DNA of 64,000 nucleotides, taken from NCBI RefSeq assembly GCF_003711515.1, contig NW_021167093.1, forward strand, positions 174,643 to 238,642. The letters are read 5' to 3'. The DNA comes from Sodiomyces alkalinus F11 (taxonomy: Eukaryota; Ascomycota; Sordariomycetes; Glomerellales; Plectosphaerellaceae). The position numbers and the translations under genes are program-made. Under the pieces are notes generated by a model. The model worked only from the letters and a program-made list of their open reading frames with translations. It searched no databases and was not told the DNA's origin. This document shows, one piece after another, positions 47,901 through 58,534 of this stretch. Position 1 is the stretch's first letter; each line of letters begins with the position of its first letter.

Positions 47901-49195
47901 ATCTTATTAGCGGTGATTACCCCTAAGGCTTCCCGCCTCTTCTATATCGTGGTATCCACGCGGCTTTTAAAACTATAAATACGTATCTTCTTTTCCGCGA
48001 CCTTTACGATATCTTTACGGCCGCGCTAGGTATAAGGGCGTATATCCGGCCTTATGTATTAATTGGCGGCGGTGGTATAGGGGTTCTTATATATCTTATA
48101 AGGCCTCCTTATTACGGGAGGGATAGCCTTTACGGACGTGTTACTATTAGGACGCTTCTTATTATTATCGTTATTAGTAGTATCCTTAGTATCGGGGAGG
48201 TTCCTAAGAGTAGTAAAAGTGCCTCTCGTAACTCTAGGCTTTATAGTGGTAGATTATAGGCTCTTTATATTACTAAGAACCGCCCGTAGAGCCTTTACGA
48301 AGTCGTTAAGTATTAGCTCGTATTCCGTAATTTTATCGTAGTTATTTACTAGGTAGTGATTACTTTATTCTTAGGCGATAGGTCTAATGGCTTTTAACGC
48401 GTCTTCTACCTAATAGTCTGCGCTTAATAGCTCTAAAACGCCTATATATTTATAGTGTATTATCGCTATTTTCTAGCTTATAACCTAGCCGTCTATATCA
48501 TTAGGTATAGCCTGTATAGGCGTAGTGTATTATCGATATAGGACTCAGGCTTCCTTACGGAGGTCTATAGGGGTCGGTTATATATACGCGTATAAAAGAG
48601 TAATCTAAGCCTATAGGTTATTTACGGTATTATCCTATAACTAGGCGAGGAGGCTATATAATATAGTATAGACGGTCCCCTTAATATAGGAGCGTACCTC
48701 GTTAAACTCCTTCTACTACGTATCGTAGTCTGCCTTTTCCTCGTAGTATACGCGGTGATCTTATAGGTAGCGCGTACGCCCCTTTTTAGAGAGGTCGTTA
48801 ATAGACGTGGGCGTCCTGGTCGGTGGTTCTTTCGTTACGGCCATAGCCTTCCGGCGTGCGGCCGTCTTCTTCTTACCGGCGGCCGTGGTAGCGGCCGCCG
48901 TGGCGTCCGTGGCCTCGTCGCCCTTTAGTATAATAGTGGAAGACGGAGTAGCCGTGGCCTCCTCCGTGGTGTTAGGGTCCACGGCGAGGGCTTCGTATTT
49001 ACGGATATTAAGGGGCGTAGGTATAGGGAGGAGGTAGGCGTTAGCCTCCTCGTCGCTTAGCTTTAGATTAAGATAGTTATCCTAGTAGGAGGTAGATTTA
49101 CCGCGTACGGCGCGCTCCTATACTGCCTAATCCCACTAGTTAACGAGGGTAGTGGCGGCCGCCTTTTATTCGGCGTTAAATACGTTAGAAGATAT
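47901..49195 (-). pseudogene. Copia-F2 gag remnant
   Basis: The frame opens near 49195 with ISSNVFNAE, aligned to Copia-F1 (ISSNISKTE). It is followed by AVRGKSTSY, NYLNLKLSDEEANAYLLP and LNIRKYEALAVDPNTTEEATAT. The Met of F1's internal ATG is Thr here (ATG/ACG), so that ATG is not the conserved start. Ends around the block RTPTSINDLSKKGRTRYL and further degraded sequence. Confidence 0.75.
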
Positions 49196-49384
49196 CTTTA
49201 CTTACTTATCGGTTAATCAATTAATTAATAAATAGGTTAGTAGGTTAATTAATCGCTTAATTACTCTAATTAGGTCGATAGTAGTTATTTTAGAATGCCT
49301 ATATAAACGTGATTACTTTTATAGTGGAATAGGGGTAGCCTTATTAATATTTATCATTTAGACGTTATAAACCGGGCTTATAAC

Positions 49385-49648
49385 TATCGCACATTAAAAT
49401 AAGTATTTAAATAATTAACTTAGTAGAGCAGAAATCTCTTATATATATATTATCTTAAGTTTTATCTAGGAGAGTCTCTTATCCCCTTAATTTAGGTGGT
49501 AAAGACTCTATTATAGGTACTAAGGTATTTGGATCCTATCCGGTCTTTTCCGGTATCCGCCCCTATTATATCCGAAGCCCTTAGTCATAGCGTGGATCCC
49601 CCCTGGATCCCCTATAGACCACGTCGTGGTCCGTGTACCTATACGATA
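49385..49648 (-). repeat. Copia-F2 5' LTR (right copy)
   Basis: 264 bp, same length as the left copy. Begins TATCGCACATTAAAATAAG and ends CTATACGATA. Confidence 0.9.
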
Positions 49649-49689
49649 TTTCCTCTATATATACTATTATAGCCCCTTCAGGGCGTCCT

Positions 49690-51100
49690 TAAACCCCACT
49701 AACTTATCGTCTAGAGGGGTAAGCTCCCGCCTAGCCACCTCGTTACTATTATGCTCTATATATACCTAGCTCTACCCCGTAGTAGTAGTCGCTATTCCCC
49801 CCTTTTATCCACTACCCGCGGATAGTATTAAAGGCCGAGAAGATAAAGGCGTCTTCGCCTTCTACTTCTTCTTCTTCTTCCCTAATAAAGGAGTTAAAGG
49901 CATTAGAGCCTTCTTTCCCTTCTTTACTACTAAGGCCGGTACTATATTGTTATCGTCGGGCACTTCGTAAGGATCTAGCGGACCTTAAGGACCTTACGGC
50001 ACGAAGCGTTAAGATTATACAGGGCCACCACTATCACTAAATATATCGTTACCTATAAAGCTAACCCCCGCGGGGGCTAAGGCAGACCCTAAGGGTGCAG
50101 GTATATCACCTTCCGTGGCCTAAGGCTAGGCTAGGTTAAGAGCAGCTATCTACTCGAAAGCAGCGGCTATATATTCCTAGGCCGTAAGGTCGCGCTAATA
50201 TAACGCTAGGCGTTATTACTCGATATTAAGCCGCTACTACTTAACGGTAAGGCACTACTACTATAACCCGACGAATTACTTAAGGAGCGACTCTATGCTA
50301 TTAAGTATTTTATTGATATCTTCCGCCGTTTTCTAGCAGGCGCCGGTAACCTCCTTAGCCTAACGCTAAGTAGCTATAGCTTCCTCGGTAGATAACGGGT
50401 TAACCTCTAGCGTCGCTTAACTTAAAGCCTCTTTAAGGATAACCTAGTATCGAACTACTATATTCTAGTATTATATAGGATTAGTAAAGATACTATATAG
50501 GATTAGTAAAGGGTTATAGTTAGGAAAAACGTATATAGCGACTCTTGTTTAGGTCACCCTTCTCGATAGTAATAACTAAAACCTTTTATAGCTACTTAGC
50601 AGCATTCTTACCAGTAATATGGAGCTATTACACGTATTAGATTAATAGAGCCTATAAAGTACTCTACGAAGGGAGGGGCTATAGGGATAGTATTAAAGAT
50701 ATATAACTTACTACGCGGTATTTAAGGCTATTATACTTAGAGTCGTAGTAGCATTTATTTATACGCTAACCGTTATCGGTATATCGGTAGGTCATGGCCT
50801 TAATAGTATACGTGTTCTCCTTAAAGTTAATCGTTACTAACTTACCCGTATAACGTATATAGGGGGCCCTTAAATCCCCGCCTATACCGATATCCACTAC
50901 CCTCTAGCGTAGAGCGACCGATAGCATAATAGTCGATATTAAAGGCGTAGCCGTAGTAGGAGTAGGAGGCTTTAGTTTAGCCGGCTACGGCGTAGCTAAC
51001 TATAGGGCGGACTACCTAATAGACTATAAGGATAACGCTATAGCCGTGGTCTTAAGCCTCTTAGAGGCTCGCGTTATACTCGTAGGAGTAACGGCGTATT
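49690..51100 (-). pseudogene. Unrecognised antisense frame in Gypsy-C, ~470 codons
   Basis: Minus-strand frame opposite to Gypsy-C pol, between chromodomain and 3' LTR. It is broken only by TAA/TAG. Readable parts in order: KYAVTPTSITRASKRLKTTAIALS, a Pro-rich stretch, VVDIGIGGDLRAPYIRYTGK, LVTINFKENTYTIKAMTYRY, CYYDSKYNSLKYRVVSYI, then a Gln/Leu/Glu-rich segment that could form a coiled coil (EEAIAT ... KTAEDINKILNSIESLLK ... LNIE), then LDPYEVPDDNNIVPALVVKK and a Lys-rich tail. No family recognised. It may be an antisense extra ORF of the retroelement or a captured gene. Confidence 0.5.
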
Positions 51101-51783
51101 TATTATTGTCTTCCTAGGAAGGTATAATAGCTACGCGTGGTTAGCTAGTATTAAGGATTAAGGGACGTGCGGGAACACTTATAAGATAATAGTTAATTAA
51201 TAGAAGACTATAAGACGTTAGTACGCGGTATCTTAGATTAGGGGAAAACTCACGAAGAATAGTATAATCGGAAATTTAAGTATAGGAGAGGAAGAAAAGA
51301 ATAGGAAAAGGGAATAACGGCAGGTTACGAGATATCCCTAAAAAGCAGTTATATAAACACCTATTTTTAGTATAAAGAAGGAAGCTACGAATCCACGGAA
51401 GGAGTAATAACGGACCCTATATAATACCGGCCCTAAGATTCTGTATAGATAAATTAAAGGGATAGCCTAGAAGAATAAAGGGGCAGATTAGGGGGCTAGT
51501 AAAAGAACCGGCCCCGAACCTATTAGGGCCCCGGGTAGGATATTAGCTTTAGTAGTCTTAGTTAAGGGAATAAAGGGAGAGGATACGCACCCGGGTTAGA
51601 GCCAGGGCCGAAAAGGCCCGATATAGGAACCAGGCGGGGACCTATCAGGTCCTATGGTGGAGAGCTTTAGTTCGGGGTATCGGGGCGTAGGGGATAGACT
51701 CAGAGACTAGGTTTTCGGAGGAGCCGGGAGGCCGGCACGCATCGGGCGCTCCTAAGGACAGGATTATCCGGGGAAGGTCGCTA
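51101..51783 (+). other. Gypsy-C 3' internal region
   Basis: Between the antisense frame and the 3' LTR. Purine-rich overall. GGGGAAGG just before the LTR (51767-51779 region) may be the polypurine tract. On the minus strand the region could contain the promoter of the antisense frame, but nothing specific is visible. Confidence 0.4.
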
Positions 51784-52132
51784 TATCAGGTGCCTATAGC
51801 AGTAGTCACAATAGGTCCCCAGTATAAGCCTATAAGGATCCAGGTATACCTAGTCTAAAACCCCTTAAGGCATAAACAAAGCAAATCATTATATAGTAAA
51901 CAGAATAGTCCCTTAAAGTAAACAAGGCAGCCCTCGAGGAAGCAAATAAGCAGTCCTCGACGAGCAGAGCGTAGCCTTAAGGAGCGAGGGAGCCTCCCCT
52001 TTAAAGGGGGAGGCCAGCGATTAATCTAATTCTTTAGCTACCCCTACACTTTCCCTATTATAATCCTATCATAATCACACCTAGTTATTACTTAACTCTA
52101 CCTTTTCACTCTTTACGACTACCTATTTAACA
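51784..52132 (+). repeat. Gypsy-C 3' LTR
   Basis: 349 bp. Starts TATCAGGTGCCTATAGC and ends ACTACCTATTTAACA, keeping an unmutated CA end. Followed by the duplication GAATA. Confidence 0.9.
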
Positions 52133-54500
52133 GAATAAGACTAATAACCCCACTAGGCTAGTCGACTTCTAAGTAGAACCGCTTACTATACCTTCGGCGA
52201 TATACTTTTTTAGCTCCTAAAGCTATATAGGTAATAGCGTGTATAAGGGCCTAAACAGAGGCTCCTTCCTCTCTTATAGGTTAATAGAATATTCTACGTC
52301 CTTTAATAAAGGTAATTCCTTCGCTACTTCTTCCGAAAATATATCTTCGAGCTATTATAGATTAAAAGGTAAACGTACGCCTCTAGGCCGTGGTTTCTTA
52401 TCGTCTACTAATAGAATCGTTATATCCGGGGCGCTATTAGTAATAGCGGTAGCTATAATATTATATATAATATACGCCTTCGACCTTTATTTCACTACCT
52501 CCCGGGTTTAGGCCTCGGGTTCCGCGATAAAGAGTGGCTTAAAGCCGAATATTTAGTTAGGCGTATTAATTAGAATACTCTCCTAACCTATAGTATTATT
52601 TAATGATAGTAAGTAATCTAACCCCTTCGGCTAGTCCGTGTAAATAACTACTCTTTTTAAGAGTTAGGGCCTCCCCTTAGAGTCGACTAAATAAAAGGCT
52701 AAGCCGTATACTCCGTGATTATTCGCCGCTCGGCTATTAAAACCTTTTAGAGCCGGGAACTAGATTCCGTCTAGCGGCTATAACTTTAACCGTTCTACTA
52801 GCGCTAGACTAATAATACTAACTTATATACCTGTATTAAGGTTAATATTTAGCTTAACCTTTCTCGGATAATATACGCTATACCTTATACGACTTTAATA
52901 ACTAGGACTTATCTCGGGGCTTTTATAGATATAATACATACCCCCTATACTACGCTAATTTATTTCCCGGGCTATTAAGGATCTCGGTAATCCGTATATC
53001 GTTATTAAGGGCTAAATCCCCCTAAATCCCCCTAAACCTGAATATTACTTCTATTAGCGCTTTTTTTCGCTAAGCCTTTACCGCTATCCTTACGGTCTTT
53101 ACTATAATGATCCTTAGACTAGTATCCTTTTTTACTATAGTTATAGTGCTCCTTATTAAAGGATTTATCTAACCTAGAGAATTTCTAGGCGCTAGGCGTA
53201 GTTATTAACAATAAAGACTTTATTATTTATTATTACCCTTTTAAGGTGCTTTCCGACTATTTAGCGGCCGTATACTATCCCCTTTACGATAAACCGTTAT
53301 CTTTCTAGTAGTAGAAGTAGGACCTTTTCTGGCTATTAGATCTATTATTTAGGGAGTATATCTCCTAAAATAACTACGCCTCCTATATTATAGTATAAGC
53401 CTCCTTAAGCTTAACCCGCTGCTCGCGAAGCTTATCGCGGAACCGCGCGGGTAATTACCGGAAATAAGTATACGTACGCTCCTTATTACTATATATCTTT
53501 TACCCTAATAGGCGGTAAGAGTTATCCTATTATTCGAATAGCTTTATTAGCATTATCTCGCCGATAATACGTAACTTATAAAGCTCCTCCCGGTAATAGA
53601 GATATTATAAATCGCGGGATAAGTATTCTCGCCGAATAAACGTCTTAAAACTATTGTATATAAGCGATAAAAGCTTCCGTTTATAGCTCCGCCACGATAT
53701 CTAGTAAGAGTTTTCTAGCTTAGTTAAAGCCTATTTAATTAGCTAAAGTATAAGGGCCTTTACCCGAAAACGGCTCCTGGCCTTAACCGCGGATATCTAG
53801 CCGTTAATCTTAATAGCGGTTACGTTTTCTCCTAGTATCTCATAGTTATAAACCGGTAGCTTCTTATATTTCTATTTTATCGCTAGTTATTCGATAAGCC
53901 TTTACAGGATAGCCTTATTCTGCCTTTATATCTATTAGCTAAACTCTTATTATTGTTATACCTAATACGTTAGTAGGGCGAATAGGTCTTTAGTGGTTAT
54001 TAGGGATAGTTCTCTTATATAGTCGGAGGACGCGTAGTTCACTAATTATTCGGCGCTCCTCGCCCGCTTAATATTAAGCCTTTATACATAACTATCTACG
54101 GATAACGTCCGTGTTCGTACCGAACTAAGGGATAACGATAAGGCCGTATCGTTATTATTATCCTATTAGTCCTAATACTCTTCGGTGCCTTAAAGAGGCT
54201 TTTCCTATTATACGCCTATATCCGCCTACTCGGCGTCGGTAATACTTCGTAAAATCCGCTTTAATAGTATCTTCGGCCCGGTAACCTTATAAGTATAGAA
54301 GTTAAAGAATGTATTAATACATAGGCTATACTACTAGGGAAAAGATACACCGTAACGGATAATACTATTCCGACTTAATAGTCGTATATTATAAAGACTT
54401 TAACTTAAGGAGGAAAAGGAAGACTTTCCCCCCTCTACGCTAATATAGTGATCCAGTCTCGCCGAGTACTCGGCGATCCGAGTGTATCTCTAATCCTATA
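52133..54500 (-). pseudogene. Gypsy-D1 5' LTR, gag and protease
   Basis: Minus strand from 54500. The 5' LTR is about 54500-54288, gag runs down to about 53000, with a zinc knuckle (YNYSKKGY(stop)SKD, Cys and His changed to Tyr) at about 53148-53108, then protease (LNINLNTGI.VSIIS near 52850-52810) and the RT lead-in. It is collinear with Gypsy-D2 at 59860-62210 in opposite orientation. An open 90-codon plus-strand frame at 52239-52511 is antisense shadow. Confidence 0.85.
54288..54500 (-). repeat. Gypsy-D1 5' LTR
   Basis: About 213 bp, matching 59860-60070 in reverse. It contains the palindrome CGCCGAGTACTCGGCG (54465-54480 region) and CTTAAGGAGGAAAAGGAAGAC. The inner border is set by the shared GGTTACCGGGCCGAAG that follows and could be a primer-binding region. 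Confidence 0.7.
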
Positions 54501-54689
54501 TAGTACGAATCTATAATACCGCTCAGGTCCTTATATATTAGCTACGTCCGTCTACTTTATTTTAACCGTTATTCTCTTATTTAAATCTTAACTCGCTTAA
54601 CTTCTTAATCGTATAATCGCTCCTTCTTTAATCCATTGTTATAATCGGTTTTAATAGTTTATTTTCCTATAGTCCTAGTTAGTTAGACG

Positions 54690-57341
54690 ATGGCCTTAAC
54701 TACGACGTTACCCATGATAGGCTATACGATCCTTACCTTCCTAAAAGAATAGCGTTATTAGATCAAGGCTATTATATAGATAGCCTACGATAACCAGGTC
54801 TCTAACCTTATTAATCCAGACCTCGAGAAATCTAAATATCCTCGATAGCTTGAATCCTCGGAACGTCTAAAGATAATAAAAGGGGAAGAGGCCGCCTAGG
54901 ATCGTAAGTTTAGACTATAGCAGATAAAAGAGAATAAGTATTAGTAATAGTAATATAGCCTAGCTACTCTTCACTGCTATATCGCGAAGATAGTTAATCC
55001 TGCCCTTAAAGATTAGTACTCGGGGGAAAAGGAGGTTAAAGATATTCTAATCGCCTTAAAGGACTATCTTAAACCTACTAACGCGGCCTAGAAGTTCCTA
55101 GGTAATAAAAGATAGAAAGAATATATATAGAATATATAGAGGATACCCTATAAGCATTAGCTTCAGGACTTTATATCGCTATACCAAGATTCAAAGCTCT
55201 ATAGCGTTAGATCTTCTAATACTAAAGAGGATTAACTCGACGCGTCTTTTAGGGCTATTAGTATTATAGCTGTAACGTAGTTAGATACGTGTTTTACAGA
55301 GATTTTAAGAGAAGATAAGGAAGACTAACCTACTATCGAAAAGGTTATAAACGAATATACGGTTTAGTTACGCTATAGGTATCCCTTTAGACTTAATAAA
55401 AAGCCTATAGCGTTATCGTTTTACACGGCGATATTCCTAGGAAAGGATAAAGATAGTAGATAGCAGCCTACTAATTAGGGAGGTTAGCAGTAATAGTAAA
55501 AGGAGGATTCTTCGGTAAGGAAATATATCTACGATTACGTTAACATAGGAAAATCTAAACGCTACTACTTCCCGTAAGGTGGTTACTCGAACGTTAATCC
55601 GACACGCCGCTAAAAGGGCTTTACACACACGAAAGAGGTAGTAGAATGCTATAACCGTGTTATTAAGAGATACAGTGCTTCCTAGCAAAAGAGGTTTAGG
55701 GAGTATATTCAAATAGATATTAATAAGACGAAAAAGAAGGTAAAAGAGTCTAAAGCTAAGTTACTAGAGAAAGATTAGTCTAAGAAAATATCTAATTTCG
55801 TTAATAATAGGGAAGAAGATTCTAATAATAGCTCTTACGATATATATTTTACCTTTAATTTCGTAGGAGAAAAGGTAATAATATTATCGACCTCGCTATC
55901 GGTTTGCTCGCTCCTATAGACTACATAGGTAGTTAGTAATAACCTTTTTAATTAGTTATTAATCGATTCGGGGTCCTTAAGGTATATAACTAATTAACGC
56001 CATCTACTTGAGAACTTCTAGCCTACTACTATTATCATTAGACTTTTGACAGGTAGCGGCACCTCTAATCCAGTAAAGGGATACGGCACGCTATGTTCTT
56101 AGGTTAAAGATATAAACGGACGTTCTTATACCCTTATACTAAAGAACGTGGCGTTTATGGATAGATATCTAATAACGCTACTAGCTATACGTAGGTTATA
56201 GAAGAATTAAAACGCAGTTTTTATAACCGGCACAGATATCTTAAGAATAGACTAATATACCTGCCTGCCATTAACTAACGTTAACGGCTAATATACCCTT
56301 AAGGTAACCGAGGGTACGCTATAATGCTTATAGTAGTAGAGCTATTTTAATAGCTTAAGGAAGCTAAAGCCTATAAGCGTGGCTAACACCCGTTTATAGC
56401 ACGAGAGGCTAGGGCACGCTAACTCTTAAACACTAGCATAGCTATTAAAAGGCTACGTAGGAGGTATCGTGGCTTTAAAAGGAGGAAAAGCAGTACCCTT
56501 AGTAGTAGACTACGAGGCTTACGCTATGAGTAAGGCAAAAAGAATAGTATCGTAACGTCCACCCACCTATAGGCTAATAAGGCCTTTTTAGAGGATTAAC
56601 ATGGATCTGTTTTCTATACATCCAGCCGTAAATGGTAACGATACTATTACCCTATTCCATAATCCCTGCAGGTATAAAAACATTACTAGAACGATACTAG
56701 GGCATACACACGTACTATCCTTTATAGCTAACTTCGAACTCTTCTTATAAAGATAGTATAGGCTACTTATTAGTATACTTAGTCTCGACCGAGAGAGGGT
56801 GCTATAGAAGACGCTAGATAATTAGTCTTTAGATCCTGTTATCCTACTAAAAAGATTAGCTTTATATATAGCCACACAAAACGCTAACGGCGAACGGTAT
56901 AGGGGTATTATCTTCGCTATCGCGAGGGTACTAGCAGAGTTATTAGTCTTCTAGTAGGATTTATAGCCAGAGATTATTATAGTAGCCATGTACCTATATA
57001 ACCAGAATCTATACAGGGACCTAGGTTCGTAAACCCCCGAGGGAGTATTAAACGCGTGGCTATATAAAAAGAATATTACTAGCTTTATATATACTAATCT
57101 CTTTATTAGCCACCTAAAGAGGTATAGTTCTAAGGCGTACGCGTTAGCTGCTAACTACCTGCGAGCAAGGCCGAAGAACGAGAAGCTAGTGCTAAGGGTA
57201 TACGTCGGATATTTAATCGAGTACAAGGGCAATAATATCTTTCGAATTTTAGTTCCTTAAGTAGGGGATAGAATCCTACGTATAAGGGACATTGTTTTTA
57301 AGGAGTTAGTCTTTTATAAAAATAGAGGGGAGGGGCCTTAA
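54690..57341 (+). pseudogene. Copia-E gag, protease, integrase remnant
   Basis: ATG at 54690 starts ALTTTLPMIGYTIL. The gag body includes LEKSKYPR, KEVKDILIALKDYLKPTNAA and DFISLYQDSKLY. The protease motif LLIDSGSLRYITN is intact at about 55958-55995. GAG-pre-integrase HERLGHANS is at about 56400-56430 and the integrase catalytic region INMDLFSIHPAVNG at about 56597. The Glu region NANGERYRGIIFAIARVLAE is at about 56884-56943, then the C-terminal HLKRYSSKAYALAANYLRARPKNEKLVLRVYVGYLIEYKGNN as separate readable runs to 57240. RIP stops at Gln/Trp codons. Confidence 0.82.
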
Positions 57342-57690
57342 TAAGCCCTGTCTAGGCAAATCCCTAGCCAGCCAGTACTATTGGACCTAGGGCTTCTAGG
57401 GTTTAAAAGAGCGACCTTTACTCTAGTCTATAAGGGTAGAATAAAGATATCTTCCACTAAACTAAGGGGGAACCGTGCCGAGGATATACCCCTTAGCCGG
57501 TTCGGTCTAACTATAACCCGAGTATCTATACCGCGCCATTCCCCCGCGTGGTCCGGGCGCCACATATTCCCTATCTGTACGGATAGTACCGGAGCCATAC
57601 GTTCTCTATCCGCGCGAATAGTGCCCGCGCTATTCACTCTATAGCTAAGCGAATAGTGCTTATGCTATCCTTACTAGAGGCGTATTAGGC
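57342..57690 (-). repeat. Inverted Copia-B LTR/leader fragment
   Basis: The reverse complement matches 5950-6131 (CGGTTCCCCCTTAGTTTAG, AAGATATCTT, ACTGGCTGG) and, further on, the GAATAGCGCGGGCAC-type motif cluster also seen at 131-184 and 5868-5935. Homology stops at the position that corresponds to Copia-B's gag start. An 87-codon plus frame (57381-57644) and a 69-codon minus frame here are chance frames. Confidence 0.65.
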
Positions 57691-58049
57691 CTATACCTAC
57701 ATCTATAAAGCTTTTTACGGAGCTTAATCTGCTATTAGATTAAGGTATTCACGATCCTTTTAGCGTTATAACCGATATCGTCGATTTCGATATACTATTA
57801 TAACGTAGTAGAAGTTCACGATAAAGGGTTTATAGGAGGAAAGGCACCGTTAATAATAACCTTAATCGTTAAGATCTAGGGGAATAGTGGCCGGAGGTAG
57901 TAATAGTAAAGGATTCAAAACTACTGAAAACGTAAAAACTACTAAAAACGCCTCTAAAAACTAATAGATTACTGACTAAGAGGTATCATATAGAATAGCT
58001 ACTATAGCCGTGGCAGGCATAGTGCTTACCGTTATGCCTACCGTTAGTT
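57691..58049 (+). other. Copia-E spacer with short tandem A-rich repeat
   Basis: No domain. Contains two copies of AAAACTACTRAAAACG (about 57917-57950) and the start of a Ser-rich linker. CCTACCGTTAGTT at 58037-58049 is one copy of the LINE fragment's target duplication. Confidence 0.5.
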
Positions 58050-58521
58050 TGTTTTATTTTTTTTTTATTCAGTATGCGCATACAGCCCTAAAGTCATGGG
58101 GCGGCGCCTTTTGCTCTAAGCTAAGACTAGAATAAACTATAGTAAGGAGTGGAGTAGTAATAAACAAAGGACATCCTCCTTAACAGTCTGCCTAATATAC
58201 TGAAAAACAGGTAAAAAAACCAAAACAGAAAACTAGACTGCAGAGTCCGAGGTTTGCACCCTATACCACTCCGCCGAGGCTATTTTAGTAGCTAAAAGAT
58301 AGGCCTCTAAGGCCTATATACCTCTTTTAGTACCGAATAATAGCGGCAGGGATAGCGGTAGGCCTGCTAGGGCTTCCCGCAGGGCTTTTCGTTCGTTTTT
58401 ATAAAAAGGGCAAGAAAGGATAAGGTGGGCTGTATCCTGTATAGGGGAGCCGGGACAGGAATAGCAGTCGGTAGCGCAGTTTCGGGCTCTCTTTTGGTCG
58501 GATTTTAGGTATCCGAAGCCT
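58050..58521 (-). mobile_element. Young 5'-truncated LINE fragment, not RIP-mutated
   Basis: 472 bp flanked by a perfect 13-bp duplication CCTACCGTTAGTT (58037-58049 and 58522-58534). The minus strand ends in an A-rich tail (plus strand TGTTTTATTTTTTTTTTATTC from 58050). The coding part is open from the truncation point: LKSDQKRARNCATDCYSC, then AHLILSCPFYKNERKALREA, then a C-terminal LFGTKRGI.ALEAYLLATK, the usual end of a fungal Tad1-like ORF2 with its CCHC-type finger. It keeps CA and TG dinucleotides, unlike everything around it. Its size is close to the minimum length known to trigger RIP. Confidence 0.85.
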
Positions 58522-58534
58522 CCTACCGTTAGTT

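Larger units (their letters stand above)
43318..49648 (-). mobile_element. Copia-F2, complete Ty1/copia retrotransposon, RIP-inactivated
   Basis: A 6,331-bp element with 264-bp LTRs (43318-43581, 49385-49648) and perfect duplication TTTCC (43313-43317, 49649-49653). Minus strand, same family as Copia-F1 and collinear with it. The internal part is about 185 bp longer, mostly explained by more copies of a linker minisatellite. A polypurine tract abuts the left LTR at 43582. It interrupts the 3' region of Gypsy-C. Confidence 0.92.
36937..52132 (+). mobile_element. Gypsy-C, chromovirus (Ty3/gypsy with chromodomain), carries Copia-F2
   Basis: LTRs of 350 bp (36937-37286) and 349 bp (51784-52132) with a perfect duplication GAATA (36932-36936 and 52133-52137). 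Without Copia-F2 the element is about 8.86 kb. Plus-strand order: gag with CCHC, protease, RT, RNase H, integrase, chromodomain. Another ~2.7 kb then precedes the 3' LTR, including a long antisense frame. It inserted into the RT of Gypsy-D1, and the D1 frame rejoins across it. RIP throughout. Confidence 0.9.

Noticed and set aside
52239..52511. 90-codon plus-strand frame (and 104-codon minus frame 61843-62157) as genes
   Set aside because: Both are antisense to the same gag/protease-RT region in the inverted Gypsy-D copies; the sense frame carries the recognised motifs.
57381..57644. Overlapping 87-codon plus and 69-codon minus open frames
   Set aside because: They lie in a Copia-B LTR/leader fragment that is noncoding in its other copies.
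58240..58300. tRNA-like stretch (GGCGGAGTGGTATAGGGTGCAAAC on the minus strand would resemble a D-arm region)
   Set aside because: It is the C-terminal coding part of the LINE fragment; no acceptor stem, anticodon stem or T-arm can be completed.
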